From positions 62,001 through 126,000 of the forward strand of contig CAWHYL010000004.1 of the NCBI GenBank assembly GCA_963833655.1: a stretch of DNA of 64,000 nucleotides, given 5' to 3'. How positions within the stretch are numbered: position 1 is the first letter of the stretch; every line of letters begins with the position of its first letter. This document shows, piece after piece, positions 7,682 through 16,752 of this stretch. The position numbers and the translations under genes were made by a program. A model generated the notes under the pieces. It searched no databases. It worked only from the letters and a program-made list of their open reading frames with translations, and was not told the DNA's origin. The DNA comes from 3-1-20CM-4-69-9 sp963833655. Its GTDB lineage: Bacteria; Actinomycetota; Thermoleophilia; Gaiellales; Gaiellaceae.

Positions 7682-8845
7682 TCAGGTGACTACGAGGCCG
7701 GTCGGTGCGGCGCCGGTCGGGCCGGGCGTCGGCGACGAGCCGAGCTCGGTGAGCGTCCCTCCGTCGACCGAGAAGCCGCTGATCGAGTCGGAGCCCGTGT
7801 TCACGACCCACAGCGTCGAGCCGTCAGGTGACAGTCGGGCGTCCTCCGCTCCGCGGGGAGAGCCGTTCAACGGCGTGCTGCCGAGCAGCGTCAGCGACCC
7901 GTTGGTTGCGATCGCATAGCTCGAGACCGTTGAGACGGCCGTATTGACGGTGAACAGGAACTGGCCGTCGTGGCTGATCTCGACCCAGCACGGTGCCGTC
8001 TGATTGTTCGGGAATGGAGACGTGCCGATCGAGGTGAGCGTTCCGTCCGTCGCATCGGAGAACGCCGACACGCTGCCGTTGCCCGGACCGTCGTGCGCGT
8101 TCGAGACGAACAGTTCCGTCGGATCTGTCGGACGGAATTCACTGCCGAACGGGCCGAGGCCCTGCGCGACGAACGGGGATCCGGGGGCTGCGGTCAGGAG
8201 ACCGTCCGCTCCGACGGTGAAGCTGTCGATCAGCGAGGTGTTCACGCGCGTGCCGACGAGCTTGCTGCCGTCGCCGCTGAAGAAGACATCTCCGGGCTGG
8301 GAGTCCGGAGGCAGCGAGACGGTCGAGCCGGGAATGGCGCGCAGGTGGCCGCCGCCATTGAGTGTGAACCCCGTGTAATTCGTTGCGGCGGCGCCGGCAT
8401 TCGCGACGTATACGAGATCGCCGTGCACCGCGAGGCTCACCGGCGTGTCGCCGTTCGACGAAACGATGTCCGCGATCTGGAGCCCGTCGTTCGGCTTGAT
8501 GCGGAGCACCGAGATCTGATTGCTCCCGGCGTCGACCGCGAGCAGGTACCGGCCATCTGCGCTCTGCTGCAGCGAGCCCTGGGAGGCGACCCCGTGGCCG
8601 GTGCCGGCTCCGCCGACGGCGAACGGCGAGCCGGGGAGTGGCGTCAGCGTTCCGTCCTGATGGCGGTCGTAGCCGGCGACGGTGTTCACCCCGGCCGTGT
8701 TGTCGTTGACGTAGAGCTGCCCGACGACGTCGGACGACGGTGCCGCCGCGGAACCCCCAGCGGCCGCCAATGCCGCGATTGCGAGTACGACCGACACGGC
8801 GAAGAGATGCCTGCCTCTTCGGATCACTCTGCGCGTTCCATGCAC
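7682..8845 (-). CDS. Secreted lactonase-like seven-bladed beta-propeller
   Basis: 387 residues with a signal peptide (residues 1-35, ending GGSAAAP). The rest consists of YVTN-like repeats of a 6-phosphogluconolactonase-type propeller: FTVGADGLLTAAPGSPF, LSPDGSTLWVVNTGSDSISG and similar. The family includes cytosolic lactonases, but this one is exported, so the substrate is unknown. AGGAGG lies about 12 bases before the ATG. A cytosolic relative of the same fold is encoded at 26598. A hairpin terminator follows the gene. Confidence 0.75.
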   Translation of the reverse strand: MHGTRRVIRRGRHLFAVSVVLAIAALAAAGGSAAAPSSDVVGQLYVNDNTAGVNTVAGYDRHQDGTLTPLPGSPFAVGGAGTGHGVASQGSLQQSADGRYLLAVDAGSNQISVLRIKPNDGLQIADIVSSNGDTPVSLAVHGDLVYVANAGAAATNYTGFTLNGGGHLRAIPGSTVSLPPDSQPGDVFFSGDGSKLVGTRVNTSLIDSFTVGADGLLTAAPGSPFVAQGLGPFGSEFRPTDPTELFVSNAHDGPGNGSVSAFSDATDGTLTSIGTSPFPNNQTAPCWVEISHDGQFLFTVNTAVSTVSSYAIATNGSLTLLGSTPLNGSPRGAEDARLSPDGSTLWVVNTGSDSISGFSVDGGTLTELGSSPTPGPTGAAPTGLVVT

Positions 8846-8980
8846 GTCTCGACCTCCTGGCTAGCGATGCCCGTGGCGAGTCCGCGGGCCATCCGGCTCT
8901 GTCTCGGCACGCATGGATTTGTTACGAGCCCAGCCGGCGGTTGTCGACCGGGAAGACGGGTGCAATGCTGATGCTCGACC

Positions 8981-10558
8981 ATGAGCCCGCCTTCCTACGA
9001 GCACGCGTGCTCGGCTCACCGGTGGGCCGTGCCCGCTCGTTACAACATCGCCGCCGACGTCTGCGACAAGCACCCGCGCGACAAGCCGGCGATGGTCTGG
9101 GAAAGCTTCGACCGCTCGTATCGAGAGCTCGTGTGGGGCGAGCTCCAGGATCTTGCGAATCGAGCAGCGCATACGCTGGCGTCACGGGGGGTCGAGCAGG
9201 GGGACCGGGTCGCCGTGGTCCTGCCGCCTACGCCAGAGACCGCCGCGGTCTTCTTCGGTGTCTGGAAGCTCGGCGCGATTCTGCTCTCGATGTCGGTGCT
9301 GTACGGCGACGACTCCATCAGGCATCGGCTTGCCGACTCCGGAGCGGAGCTCGTCGTCACGGATCTCGCGAACGCCGGTCGCTTCGACGCCGCCTCCGCA
9401 GAGGTTCTCGTCGTCGACGGGCAGACATTCGCGGGTGCCTCAGCGGAGCCGATCATGTGCGACACCGCCGCCGACGATCCGGCGCAGCTGTACTACACCT
9501 CCGGCACGACGGGGCTCGCGAAGGGGATCCTGCATGCGCACCGCTACATCCTCGGCCACGAGGAGTTCGTTTACTGCCACGAGGTCGAAGACGGCGAGCG
9601 GTTCCACGGCATGGGCGAGTGGGCGTGGGCTGCAGGGATCGCACCGCTGCTCGGGCCGTGGCGTCTCGGAGCGCTGCAATGCGTGTACCGGCGCGAAGCC
9701 GGCTTCGATCCGCACAAGCAACTCGACTTCCTCAGCCGTCACGAGGTCACGAACGTGTTCACGACGCCGACGGCGATGCGAGCGATGATGTCGATCGGAG
9801 ACGCGCGCAGTCGTTATCCGCAGATCTTCCGCCGCGTCTGCTCGGCCGGCGAGCCGTTGAACCCCGAAGCAATTCGGTGGTTTCGCGAGCAGTACGGAGT
9901 GACCGTGCTCGACTACTACGGCTTGACGGAGTCGTATCCGCTTGTCGCGAACTACCCGTTCATGGACGTCCGTGAGGGATCGATGGGGAAGCCGATGCCC
10001 GGCTGGGACGTTGAGATTCTCGACGAAGACGAGCAGCCGGTCGTCCAAGGCGAGCGCGGTGAGATCTGCCTCCGCGCGCGCTCGAATCCGCACTACCCGC
10101 TCGGCTATTGGCGGCGGCCCGAGGAAACCGTCGAGGTTTTCGGCGGAGAGTGGTTCCACACGAACGACGCCGCGCGACAGGACGAGGACGGTTACGTCTG
10201 GTACGAAGGAAGAGCCGACGACGTCATCATTTCGGCCGGCTATCGCATCGGCCCGTTCGAGGTGGAATCCGCATGTCTCGAGCACGCCGCCGTGCGCGAA
10301 GCTGCCGCCATCGCCGTTCCCGACGAGCTGCGCGGAAACATCGTCAAGGCGTTCATCGTCCTGGCGGAGCCAAACGAACCGTCCGACGAGCTCGCGGCGG
10401 AGATCAAGAGTTTCGTCCGGGAGCGCCTGTCGGCGTACGCGTACCCGCGTGAGATCGAGTTCGTCGGCGATTTGCCCAAGACGCTGACCGGCAAGATTCG
10501 CCGCATCGAGCTGCGCGAGCTCGAGCACCAACGCTCGCCGGCAGCACCGCACCGCTAG
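8981..10558 (+). CDS. Acyl-CoA synthetase (AMP-forming, medium-chain type)
   Basis: 525 residues, the normal length for the ANL adenylating family. The P-loop-like motif YYTSGTTGLAKG is at 171-182, the A5 region is DYYGLTESYP, the hinge and A8 region is YEGRADDVIISAGYRIGP, and the catalytic Lys motif LPKTLTGKIRR is near the C-terminus. It activates a carboxylic acid with ATP to an acyl-adenylate and then to acyl-CoA. The GMGEWAWAAG region resembles ACSM-type medium-chain ligases, but specificity is inferred. It is monocistronic and cytoplasmic. Confidence 0.9.
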   Translation: MSPPSYEHACSAHRWAVPARYNIAADVCDKHPRDKPAMVWESFDRSYRELVWGELQDLANRAAHTLASRGVEQGDRVAVVLPPTPETAAVFFGVWKLGAILLSMSVLYGDDSIRHRLADSGAELVVTDLANAGRFDAASAEVLVVDGQTFAGASAEPIMCDTAADDPAQLYYTSGTTGLAKGILHAHRYILGHEEFVYCHEVEDGERFHGMGEWAWAAGIAPLLGPWRLGALQCVYRREAGFDPHKQLDFLSRHEVTNVFTTPTAMRAMMSIGDARSRYPQIFRRVCSAGEPLNPEAIRWFREQYGVTVLDYYGLTESYPLVANYPFMDVREGSMGKPMPGWDVEILDEDEQPVVQGERGEICLRARSNPHYPLGYWRRPEETVEVFGGEWFHTNDAARQDEDGYVWYEGRADDVIISAGYRIGPFEVESACLEHAAVREAAAIAVPDELRGNIVKAFIVLAEPNEPSDELAAEIKSFVRERLSAYAYPREIEFVGDLPKTLTGKIRRIELRELEHQRSPAAPHR

Positions 10559-10568
10559 CGTCGCGGAG

Positions 10569-10770
10569 CTACTGCGAGCCGAGCGCTTCTCTCAGCTCCT
10601 CCTTGGACATCTCGGATCGGCCGGGAATGTCCGCCTCGTGCGCACGCTCGAGCAGTTCCTCGCTTGAAAGCGATTCCTCCGAGCGGACTGCCTCGGCGAG
10701 CTCCTCTTTCGACAAGTTCGAGCGACCCGCGATTCCGGCCTCCGTGGCGTGGTCAAAGGAGCTCCGTCAT
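10569..10770 (-). pseudogene. Frameshifted SAP/Rho-N-like repeat protein
   Basis: The minus strand has a strong ribosome site (GGAGGAGC) and ATG at 10770 giving MTELL, then TGA. Removing one C from CTCCTTTGAC (about 10757-10762) restores a frame that starts MTELFDHATEAGIAGRS and continues to a stop at 10569. That product has two SAP-like helix-extended-helix repeats (EAGIAGRSNLSKEELAEAV and EADIPGRSEMSKEELREAL), which commonly bind nucleic acid. In the repeat frame an in-frame TGA blocks any earlier start. It is either a very recent pseudogene or a one-base sequence error. Confidence 0.7.
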
Positions 10771-11113
10771 CGAAACTTGCTCCTCCGACTCATGCGGCGC
10801 GACTGCTTCGTCGTTCGCCACGAGCGCCAACACGATGGCGTCAGCGGGCTCGCGCGCGTCGCTGGGTCTAGGGCAGCCGTTGTTGATCGTGGCGACGTCG
10901 CCGTCGGAGCGGCGGTCGGCCTCGGGACGAAAGCGTTGCTCGACTCGCCGCGCGAGGGTCGTCCGGCGGGAAGGACTCGGGAAGGACTTGCCTACCGTTC
11001 TGCGGCGTGCACGCCTCGACGTCGCGATTGCCGCAGGATCAGTCCGCGCCGAACGAGGAGTCCGCACCGCAGCGGTCATAAGCGGTCGCCGGCGAATACG
11101 GTGCGGCGGCGTG
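10771..11113. other. Region without a convincing gene
   Basis: Frames are open on both strands, but their products are Arg/Ala/Thr-rich with no recognisable domain and no ribosome site. I see no hairpin or RNA gene. It may hold the control region for the SAP-like gene ending at 10569. Confidence 0.4.
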
Positions 11114-11806
11114 TCAGCTCTGCGCGCCGCGGTTCCTCTCGCCGCGCCGGTTCCATTCGGTCGCGAGCGCACCCGCGTCGATCTTCTCGGCGGCCTCGAG
11201 CGCGCGTGAGGCGCGCCGTTCCGTCTTGCGGCCGAAGACGCCGAGGAGCAGCCACTTGCGCGTCAGACGAACGATCCGCAATCGGTCGTTGTCGAGGCGC
11301 GGTGTCCGTCGTGGATGCAGATACAGGTCGACGGCAAGCTTCTTGACGAGCGCGGGATCGGCCGGCGCGCCCGTCGCCGCCTCGAGCCGGTAGGCAAGGA
11401 GCGAGGAGAGCGCCTGGATCTCCTTGACTCCGCGTCTGACTGCGACGCCCATCGAAATCGTGGTCGAGGCGACGAAGACCCACGGGACCTTCATCACGCG
11501 GGCGCCTCGCGCGAGCCTGCGGACGATGGGGACGGCGAGCACGACGACGCGCTGGATGTCGCCGGTGAGCGCTTCCGTCTGCTCGTCACGCTTCAGCAGC
11601 TGTCGTGCTTCGGCGGCCGAGGCAACGCGCTTGTCGCCGAGCAGGACTTGATCGACCGCCTTGGTGACGAGATCGGAGACTGCGTGGAGGAGCGTGCCGC
11701 TCGCGCGACGGGCATCCGTCGTCGCTCTCCTGCCTGCTCGCACGGAGCGATCGAGGGCCACCGCTCGCGCGCGCTCTACGGCTTGTCGTGTGTTCGTCGT
11801 CGCCAA
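11114..11806 (-). CDS. Conserved-looking protein of unknown function
   Basis: About 230 residues if started at TTG 11806 (MATTNTRQAVERARAV). The longer open frame upstream is Arg-rich and runs antisense inside the SAM hydrolase gene, so it is rejected. The protein is basic and helical, with one moderately hydrophobic segment (VPWVFVASTTISMGVAV) and a C-terminal part rich in Arg and Lys. It may attach peripherally to the membrane. No family is recognised. The start codon is 14 bases after a short hairpin (11820-11836), so the true start could be further in, for example at an internal GTG. Confidence 0.55.
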   Translation of the reverse strand: MATTNTRQAVERARAVALDRSVRAGRRATTDARRASGTLLHAVSDLVTKAVDQVLLGDKRVASAAEARQLLKRDEQTEALTGDIQRVVVLAVPIVRRLARGARVMKVPWVFVASTTISMGVAVRRGVKEIQALSSLLAYRLEAATGAPADPALVKKLAVDLYLHPRRTPRLDNDRLRIVRLTRKWLLLGVFGRKTERRASRALEAAEKIDAGALATEWNRRGERNRGAQS

Positions 11807-11819
11807 GCTTCGAACGCTA

Positions 11820-11836
11820 GCGGCGCTCGGCGCCGC
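11820..11836 (-). terminator. Small GC hairpin after the SAM hydrolase gene
   Basis: A 7-bp stem (GCGGCGC / GCGCCGC) with a TCG loop, 15 bases after the stop at 11851. Short and without a T-run, so only a possible terminator. Confidence 0.35.
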
Positions 11837-11850
11837 CGGGGCCGGCCGCT

Positions 11851-12678
11851 CTAGTGTCGCGCTGCGGTCAGCCAGATGGGATCCCCTGGAGCGACGCCGC
11901 CGAGGCCGTCGGCGGCGTTGCCCGGGTTCGCACGGATGACGAGCGCCCAGCCGCGTGGGTCGACGATCAGGCCCCAGCCTCCGGGCTCGACGTCGGCGTA
12001 GGTCGAGCCCCAGTGTGCACGCGCCGAGCCAGAGGTCGCGTCGATCTGGACGGTCGCGACCTGATCGAGACCCGCATTGGCGAGATGGCTTGTCCGCACG
12101 TTCAGCAGGACGTTCCCGAACCGGTTCAAATCGAGCACCTCGCACTCGATCTTCTCCCGCTCGACCGTCGGCTCCGGGATCGTCATCTCTGCGAGCGTGG
12201 CGGGGTCGACGGCCGGCCCGAGCGCCTCGAGGGGAACACCTGCCGCGAGATGCGCGGCCGCGGGCGCGAGCACGTCGCGCGCGTGGAACGAGGGCGAGAT
12301 CGGGAGCAGCACGACATCACGCGACTTGATCTCGACGGCGCGCGCGACTCCGCCTAGAGCCGCGGCGGCAGGCGCCAGCAGACCGTTGTCCGGTCCGACG
12401 ACCAAGTGCCCGTTCTTCGACTCGAGCGCGACATCACGGTCGCGGCCGACACTCGGGTCGACGACCGCGAGGACGACGGCGTCGTGCGCGAGAAACGGCA
12501 GCGAGTCGACGAGGAGGAGTGCCCCGTTCCGGACGTCGAGCGGTGGCACGCCGTGTGAGAGGTCGACGATCGGGCTCTCCGGAGCGATGCGGTTGATCAC
12601 CGCGTGGCAGATGCCGACCCACTCGTTCCTGTAGCCGAAGTCGGAGAGGAACACGATCGTGCGACCGTTCCGAGGCAC
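11851..12678 (-). CDS. SAM hydrolase (DUF62 family)
   Basis: 275 residues, the usual length for the DUF62 / SAM-dependent halogenase-related family. Motifs are LSDFGYRNEWVGICHAVI near the N-terminus, VDLSHGVPPLDVRNGALLL, VVDPSVGRDRDVALE, VGPDNGLLAPA and SFHARDVLAPAAAHLA. Non-halogenase members hydrolyse S-adenosylmethionine to adenosine and methionine using hydroxide. The VDPSVG region and Arg-rich DVGRDRD context fit the hydrolase group rather than fluorinase. It starts at GTG 12678. Confidence 0.85.
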   Translation of the reverse strand: MPRNGRTIVFLSDFGYRNEWVGICHAVINRIAPESPIVDLSHGVPPLDVRNGALLLVDSLPFLAHDAVVLAVVDPSVGRDRDVALESKNGHLVVGPDNGLLAPAAAALGGVARAVEIKSRDVVLLPISPSFHARDVLAPAAAHLAAGVPLEALGPAVDPATLAEMTIPEPTVEREKIECEVLDLNRFGNVLLNVRTSHLANAGLDQVATVQIDATSGSARAHWGSTYADVEPGGWGLIVDPRGWALVIRANPGNAADGLGGVAPGDPIWLTAARH

Positions 12679-12716
12679 GTCGGGAGTCTCTCACTCCGCT
12701 CGCGCGGTCACAACGT

Positions 12717-12743
12717 GCGGAGGGGGCCGACGGCCCCCTCCGC
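12717..12743 (-). terminator. 12-bp GC hairpin after the protease gene
   Basis: A perfect inverted repeat (GCGGAGGGGGCC, 12717-12728; GGCCCCCTCCGC, 12732-12743) with a GAC triloop, 15 bases after the stop at 12759. No T-run. It shares the five-G stem plus GAC loop design with the hairpin after the HU gene. Confidence 0.7.
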
Positions 12744-12758
12744 CACGCTTCTCGTGTT

Positions 12759-13655
12759 TTAGAAGTAGCTCCGGATCCAGCTCAAGATGCCCGGAAGGTC
12801 GACGCGCTGCGCGTACCCGACGCCCGAGCAGTTGACGTTGTTCACGTACGAGTTGTCGCCGAGAACCGTGTCGGTGCCGCCCAGCAGGTTCGGCCCGCCG
12901 GAGTCGCCGAAGCAACTGCCGCCCTTGCCCTGGCTCGGGTTGAACGACACACGGAGGAACTCGTCGCTGTTGGAGAAGCTCCCGGAGACGAGCTCGGCGG
13001 GGGCGTAGTTCCGCTCACGCGGCCCCGTCCAGCGATTGAAGGGCGGCGGCGTCGGCAGCTGGTTGCCCGGAATCTGCGCCTGGACCTGTACGCCGTAGCC
13101 GACGAAGTCGATCGGCGACTTGTTCGCGAGCGTGTCGACGAGCCCCGCGGCCGGAAGCTGTGCGTACCTGCTGAGCGTCACCGACGACGTCAGCTTCACC
13201 ACGCCCGTGTCGTGACGCGCGAAGTTGTTCGACCCTGGTCCGCAGGGGTTGCAGAAGTCGGGATTCGGGTGCGGCGTGCCGCCGGCGTCGCCCTTGCACG
13301 GGTAGCCGTCGAAGAGCGGCGACGCGTTGCACGACACCACGCCGGTCGGGCTCGCGGCGACCGCGGCCGCGTAGTCCGGGTCGGTCGTCACCGGGCCCTC
13401 GGAGTACCAGACCTCCACATGCGCAGCCGGTGCGGTCGTGCAGTGCCCGGCGGTCAGATACACCGTCGGCGTGAGCTGCGAGCCGCTGCAGCGCCAGAGG
13501 GGGATGCCGTCCTTGTCGAGCGCCACCATGAGGCCGACATATGGGTGGCGCCCCGCGTCCGGCTGTCCGTTGGTGATCGCCATCGCCCCGCTCGCGCCCA
13601 GCAGCAGCGCGACGAGTGAGGCGGCCACGAGCGCCGCCCGGGTGAATATCCGCAT
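12759..13655 (-). CDS. Secreted trypsin-like serine protease (S1 family)
   Basis: 298 residues. Signal peptide residues 1-26 end GAMA, and the mature domain follows directly with ITNGQPDAGRHPYVGLM, similar to the trypsin N-terminus. Catalytic triad: His71 in LTAGHC, Asp149 in ARHDTGVVKL, Ser252 in CFGDSGGP. Several Cys residues suggest disulfides. It acts outside the cell. The GGGGAGGAG ribosome site supports the ATG at 13655. A strong hairpin follows. The primary specificity pocket is not resolved. Confidence 0.88.
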   Translation of the reverse strand: MRIFTRAALVAASLVALLLGASGAMAITNGQPDAGRHPYVGLMVALDKDGIPLWRCSGSQLTPTVYLTAGHCTTAPAAHVEVWYSEGPVTTDPDYAAAVAASPTGVVSCNASPLFDGYPCKGDAGGTPHPNPDFCNPCGPGSNNFARHDTGVVKLTSSVTLSRYAQLPAAGLVDTLANKSPIDFVGYGVQVQAQIPGNQLPTPPPFNRWTGPRERNYAPAELVSGSFSNSDEFLRVSFNPSQGKGGSCFGDSGGPNLLGGTDTVLGDNSYVNNVNCSGVGYAQRVDLPGILSWIRSYF

Positions 13656-13700
13656 CTAAATCTCCTCCCCTTGATTACGGCCGGGAGAGTAGCGGAGAAA

Positions 13701-14558
13701 TCAGGAGAACAACGGCACGAGCCGGCGACGCGCGAGCAGCTCCTCGAGCTCCCCGTCCGAAGGCCGCGACGCGAAGCGCTCGGCGGCGTCCAGCACCTTC
13801 GGCAGGAGCTCGACGTCCCCGACGGTGTTCAGGAAGACGCCCGCGCGGCCGAGCACCCAGTGCACGGCGAGGTCGATGTCGTCCTGCTCCCGCAGCGGCT
13901 CGTACCACGTGGCGGCTGTCTGCTTGCGACCGTCCCACGGCGCGAGGCTGACCGCCTTGATCGTCTGCATGGCGATGCCGCGCTCGCTGCAGACGGACGC
14001 GAGCGCCTCGAAGTCGGCCGCGTAGCGCTCGTCGCGCATCTGCACGTGGCTGTAGGGCAGCAGGACCGAGTCGAACGCGAACCGCTCGAGGCTTCGTGCG
14101 TGCATGTGCGCGACGGTCAGCCCGTGGCCCGTGACACCGATGAAACGAACGAGCCCTTCTGCGCGCGCCTCGACCGCAGCCTCGAGCGCGCCGCCTTCGC
14201 GCAGCGCGAATTCCCACTCGATGACATCGACGAGGTTGTGGAGCTGGAGTAGGTCGACGTGATCGACGCCGAGCCGGTCGAGCGACCGGCGGATCTCCTC
14301 CCGCGCCTCGCGGTAGTCGCGCTTCCCCGTCTTCGTGGCGAGAAAGACGTCTGACCGGTGCTCCTTCAGCCACGGCGCCAGCCGCAGCTCGGAGTCGCCG
14401 TACGACGCGGCCGTGTCGACGTGGTTGACGCCTCGCTCGACGAGCGTGGCCAACGCTACGTCGGCCTCGCGCTGCGTGACGGAACCGAGCGCTGCCGCGC
14501 CGAAGATCGTGCGCGAGCTGTCGTGCCCGGTCCGACCGAACGGCGCCTTCGCGATCAT
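13701..14558 (-). CDS. Aldo/keto reductase
   Basis: 285 residues. AKR barrel features: GAAALG near the N-terminus, Asp and Tyr in VDTAASYGDSE, Lys in LATKTGKR, and LLQLHN with the active-site His equivalent. It reduces carbonyls with NADPH in the cytosol. The substrate is unknown. The end is 22 residues shorter than longer AKRs, which fits the small AKR group found in actinobacteria. The start at 14558 lies four bases downstream of the neighbouring stop at 14563, so the two may be cotranscribed. Confidence 0.85.
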   Translation of the reverse strand: MIAKAPFGRTGHDSSRTIFGAAALGSVTQREADVALATLVERGVNHVDTAASYGDSELRLAPWLKEHRSDVFLATKTGKRDYREAREEIRRSLDRLGVDHVDLLQLHNLVDVIEWEFALREGGALEAAVEARAEGLVRFIGVTGHGLTVAHMHARSLERFAFDSVLLPYSHVQMRDERYAADFEALASVCSERGIAMQTIKAVSLAPWDGRKQTAATWYEPLREQDDIDLAVHWVLGRAGVFLNTVGDVELLPKVLDAAERFASRPSDGELEELLARRRLVPLFS

Positions 14559-14562
14559 CGAC

Positions 14563-15159
14563 CTAGCTCAACCTTCCCTGTGTACGCGCACGTGTCAACA
14601 GATCCGCCGGGAGAGCGACGCCCGGCGCTTTCCCGTCGACGACGAAGTGCACGAAGACGTAGAGCAGCGGCACCCACGGTGACTCGAGACGGAGCGGTGG
14701 CTGGCCCGCCGGCTGAAAGTGGACCGCCGGCATGCCTGCGGCGCCGGCGCTGAGCTGGAGGGGAGTGAGCTCCGCATACCAAAAGGAGGTCGACTGCCCG
14801 CTTGCCGTCAGGAGCAGTCGCTGGTTCGTCATCAGCACGTCGACGCTGCCGAGCATGTGCCAGCGGGGAATCGCCGCGCGGCGCGCTTCCTCCTTCTTCG
14901 CGGAGTTGTGGGCCAGGCTTGCCGCTCCGGTGACGGCGAGGCCGACCGGGCCGCCAACGAGGAGAAAGGACGGACGGTACTCCTTGTTCTCGCCGAAGTG
15001 CCCGGAGACCGACACGCCGCGAAAGTCGACGTGCGCGATCTCACCCGGGCCGAGGCCCGTCGCACCCGCCTGCTGCGGCATCGCCACCCCCCGCGCAAGC
15101 GCGCTCGTCCATTGATATGCGCGGAGGTACCCCTCGTCCGAGGCCGTCCAGACGGTCAC
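14563..15159 (-). CDS. Protein of unknown function with a hydrophobic segment
   Basis: 198 residues from a GTG. It contains one membrane-like stretch (FLLVGGPVGLAVTGAASLA) around residue 70, then a beta-rich domain (GSVDVLMTNQRLLLTASG) of the kind seen in lipid-binding or PH-like domains. I do not recognise the family. It ends four bases before the aldo/keto reductase start and begins 19 bases after the flavin hydroxylase stop, so the three minus-strand genes may form one transcript. Confidence 0.6.
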   Translation of the reverse strand: MTVWTASDEGYLRAYQWTSALARGVAMPQQAGATGLGPGEIAHVDFRGVSVSGHFGENKEYRPSFLLVGGPVGLAVTGAASLAHNSAKKEEARRAAIPRWHMLGSVDVLMTNQRLLLTASGQSTSFWYAELTPLQLSAGAAGMPAVHFQPAGQPPLRLESPWVPLLYVFVHFVVDGKAPGVALPADLLTRARTQGRLS

Positions 15160-15178
15160 GTCGACAAGACCGTAGCTG

Positions 15179-16669
15179 TCACGGCGAGCCGAACCAGGTC
15201 GTGAGCGCCTCGCGCAAGCCGACGTCTGTACCGTCGCCGACCCATGCGACGTGTCCGTCGGGACGGATCAGCACAGCTGCGGGCGCTACTACCGGGCCCA
15301 GCACCGGCAGCTCCCACACGCCTGCGTACCGGGCGTCGATCGCCTCGACGCGGTCCGCCCATGCCGTGACGTCGACGCCGCCGCTCTGGTCGAAGTTGAC
15401 GAGCACCGGCCGGGCGGCGTGCAGGAGCGTGAACAGGCGCAGCGGCCCGTCAGGCGTGACCAGGTCGAGGTCGGGCATGCGGCGTCCGAGCAGCGGATGT
15501 CCTTCGCCGAGGTCGTAATGAATGTCGAGCGCCGACAGCATCCCGGCGATCCGCTTGCGCGGCTCGTCCATGCTGAGGAGCTCGGACAGCGTCTCCCGCA
15601 GCGCGGTGGCGCGGTCGTCCGGCCGACGGAGCACCGTTTGCGCCATCGTGTTGTGCAGCACGCGCGCACCCACCGGGTGGCGCTCGGCGTGATACGTGTC
15701 CAAGAGGGTTTCCGGTGACGTTCCGTTGACGACCTGGGCCAGCTTCCAGCCGAGATTCACCGCGTCCTGCACGCCGGTGTTGAGGCCCTGTCCGCCGTCG
15801 GGCGGATGCACGTGTGCGGCATCGCCGGCCAGGAGGATCGGTCCGTCGCGGTAGGCCGCGGCCTGCCGAGCCGTATCGCTGAACCTCGAGATCCACGTGG
15901 GGCTGTGGACTCCGTAATCGCTGCCGTAGACGGTGACGAGCGCCTCGCTGAGGTCGCGCAGCGTGGGCTCGTTCGGGGGCCCGACGTGCGCCTCGGTCAC
16001 CATCACGCGCACGGGACCGTGGTCCGGGTAGACGACCTGCCCGTCACGAATCTCGTACTCGACCCTCCCGAAGGAGTGGAGCCCGAGCGAGTCGCGGCGG
16101 ATGCCGAGCTCCGGCGTCTCGGCCAGCTCGACCTCCGCGATCAGCGCGCTCGTCGTCGCGTCCCACCCCGGGAACGCGATGCCCGCCGCCTGACGCACGA
16201 CGCTCCGCCCTCCGTCGCAGCCGGCGAGATAGCCCGCCTGCAGCGAACGGCCGTCGGCGAGCGCGATGTCCACGCCGTTGTGGCCTTGTCGGACACCCAC
16301 GACCTCGGTGCCGTAGTGAATCGGCACGCTCAGCTCCTGCGCCCAGCCGGCGAGGATGCGCTCGATGTGGTTCTGCCACAGGCCCAGCCCGTAGTTGTGC
16401 CTCGTCGGGAAGTCGCTGATGTCCAACGGGATCCCGGCGAACCCGCCGACCTGCGCCACCTGGCCCTCCGACAGAAACCGTTCCGCGATGCCGCGCTGAT
16501 CCAGAACTTCGATCGTTCGCGAATGGAGGCCGCCTGCGCGCGAGCCTGCGAGCTCCTGGTTGGGGCGCCGCTCGACGACCGCGACGTCGATCCCTGCCAG
16601 AGCGAGCTCCCCCGCCAGCATCAGCCCGGTCGGGCCGCAGCCGGCGACGAGGACTCCATGCTCGGTCAC
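15179..16669 (-). CDS. FAD-dependent aromatic hydroxylase, rifampicin-monooxygenase-like
   Basis: 496 residues. FAD-binding motifs of the p-hydroxybenzoate hydroxylase group are present: GCGPTG at about 10-15, AGCDGGRSVVR at the DG fingerprint, and the GD motif LLAGDAAHVHPPDGGQGLNTG. A C-terminal thioredoxin-like extension (from about residue 385) is typical of PheA/TetX/Rox-type enzymes. It hydroxylates aromatic substrates with NAD(P)H and O2. Antibiotic inactivation is possible from the family, but the substrate cannot be read from sequence. Confidence 0.85.
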   Translation of the reverse strand: MTEHGVLVAGCGPTGLMLAGELALAGIDVAVVERRPNQELAGSRAGGLHSRTIEVLDQRGIAERFLSEGQVAQVGGFAGIPLDISDFPTRHNYGLGLWQNHIERILAGWAQELSVPIHYGTEVVGVRQGHNGVDIALADGRSLQAGYLAGCDGGRSVVRQAAGIAFPGWDATTSALIAEVELAETPELGIRRDSLGLHSFGRVEYEIRDGQVVYPDHGPVRVMVTEAHVGPPNEPTLRDLSEALVTVYGSDYGVHSPTWISRFSDTARQAAAYRDGPILLAGDAAHVHPPDGGQGLNTGVQDAVNLGWKLAQVVNGTSPETLLDTYHAERHPVGARVLHNTMAQTVLRRPDDRATALRETLSELLSMDEPRKRIAGMLSALDIHYDLGEGHPLLGRRMPDLDLVTPDGPLRLFTLLHAARPVLVNFDQSGGVDVTAWADRVEAIDARYAGVWELPVLGPVVAPAAVLIRPDGHVAWVGDGTDVGLREALTTWFGSP

Positions 16670-16752
16670 CGCTCCACTATGCGGGACGGGCAGCCCTTTG
16701 GCGTAGGCCGGGGATCTGAGACGATCTACGGGGCGCGCGTGGCCTCCCCTTC

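Noticed and set aside
10753..11172. Long minus-strand frame ending in MTELL
   Set aside because: The product is Arg/Thr-rich without a domain; only its last codons matter, as the start of the frameshifted SAP-like gene.
11807..12145. Arg-rich N-terminal extension of the 11114 protein
   Set aside because: It lies antisense-frame inside the SAM hydrolase gene on the same strand and has composition typical of a shadow frame.
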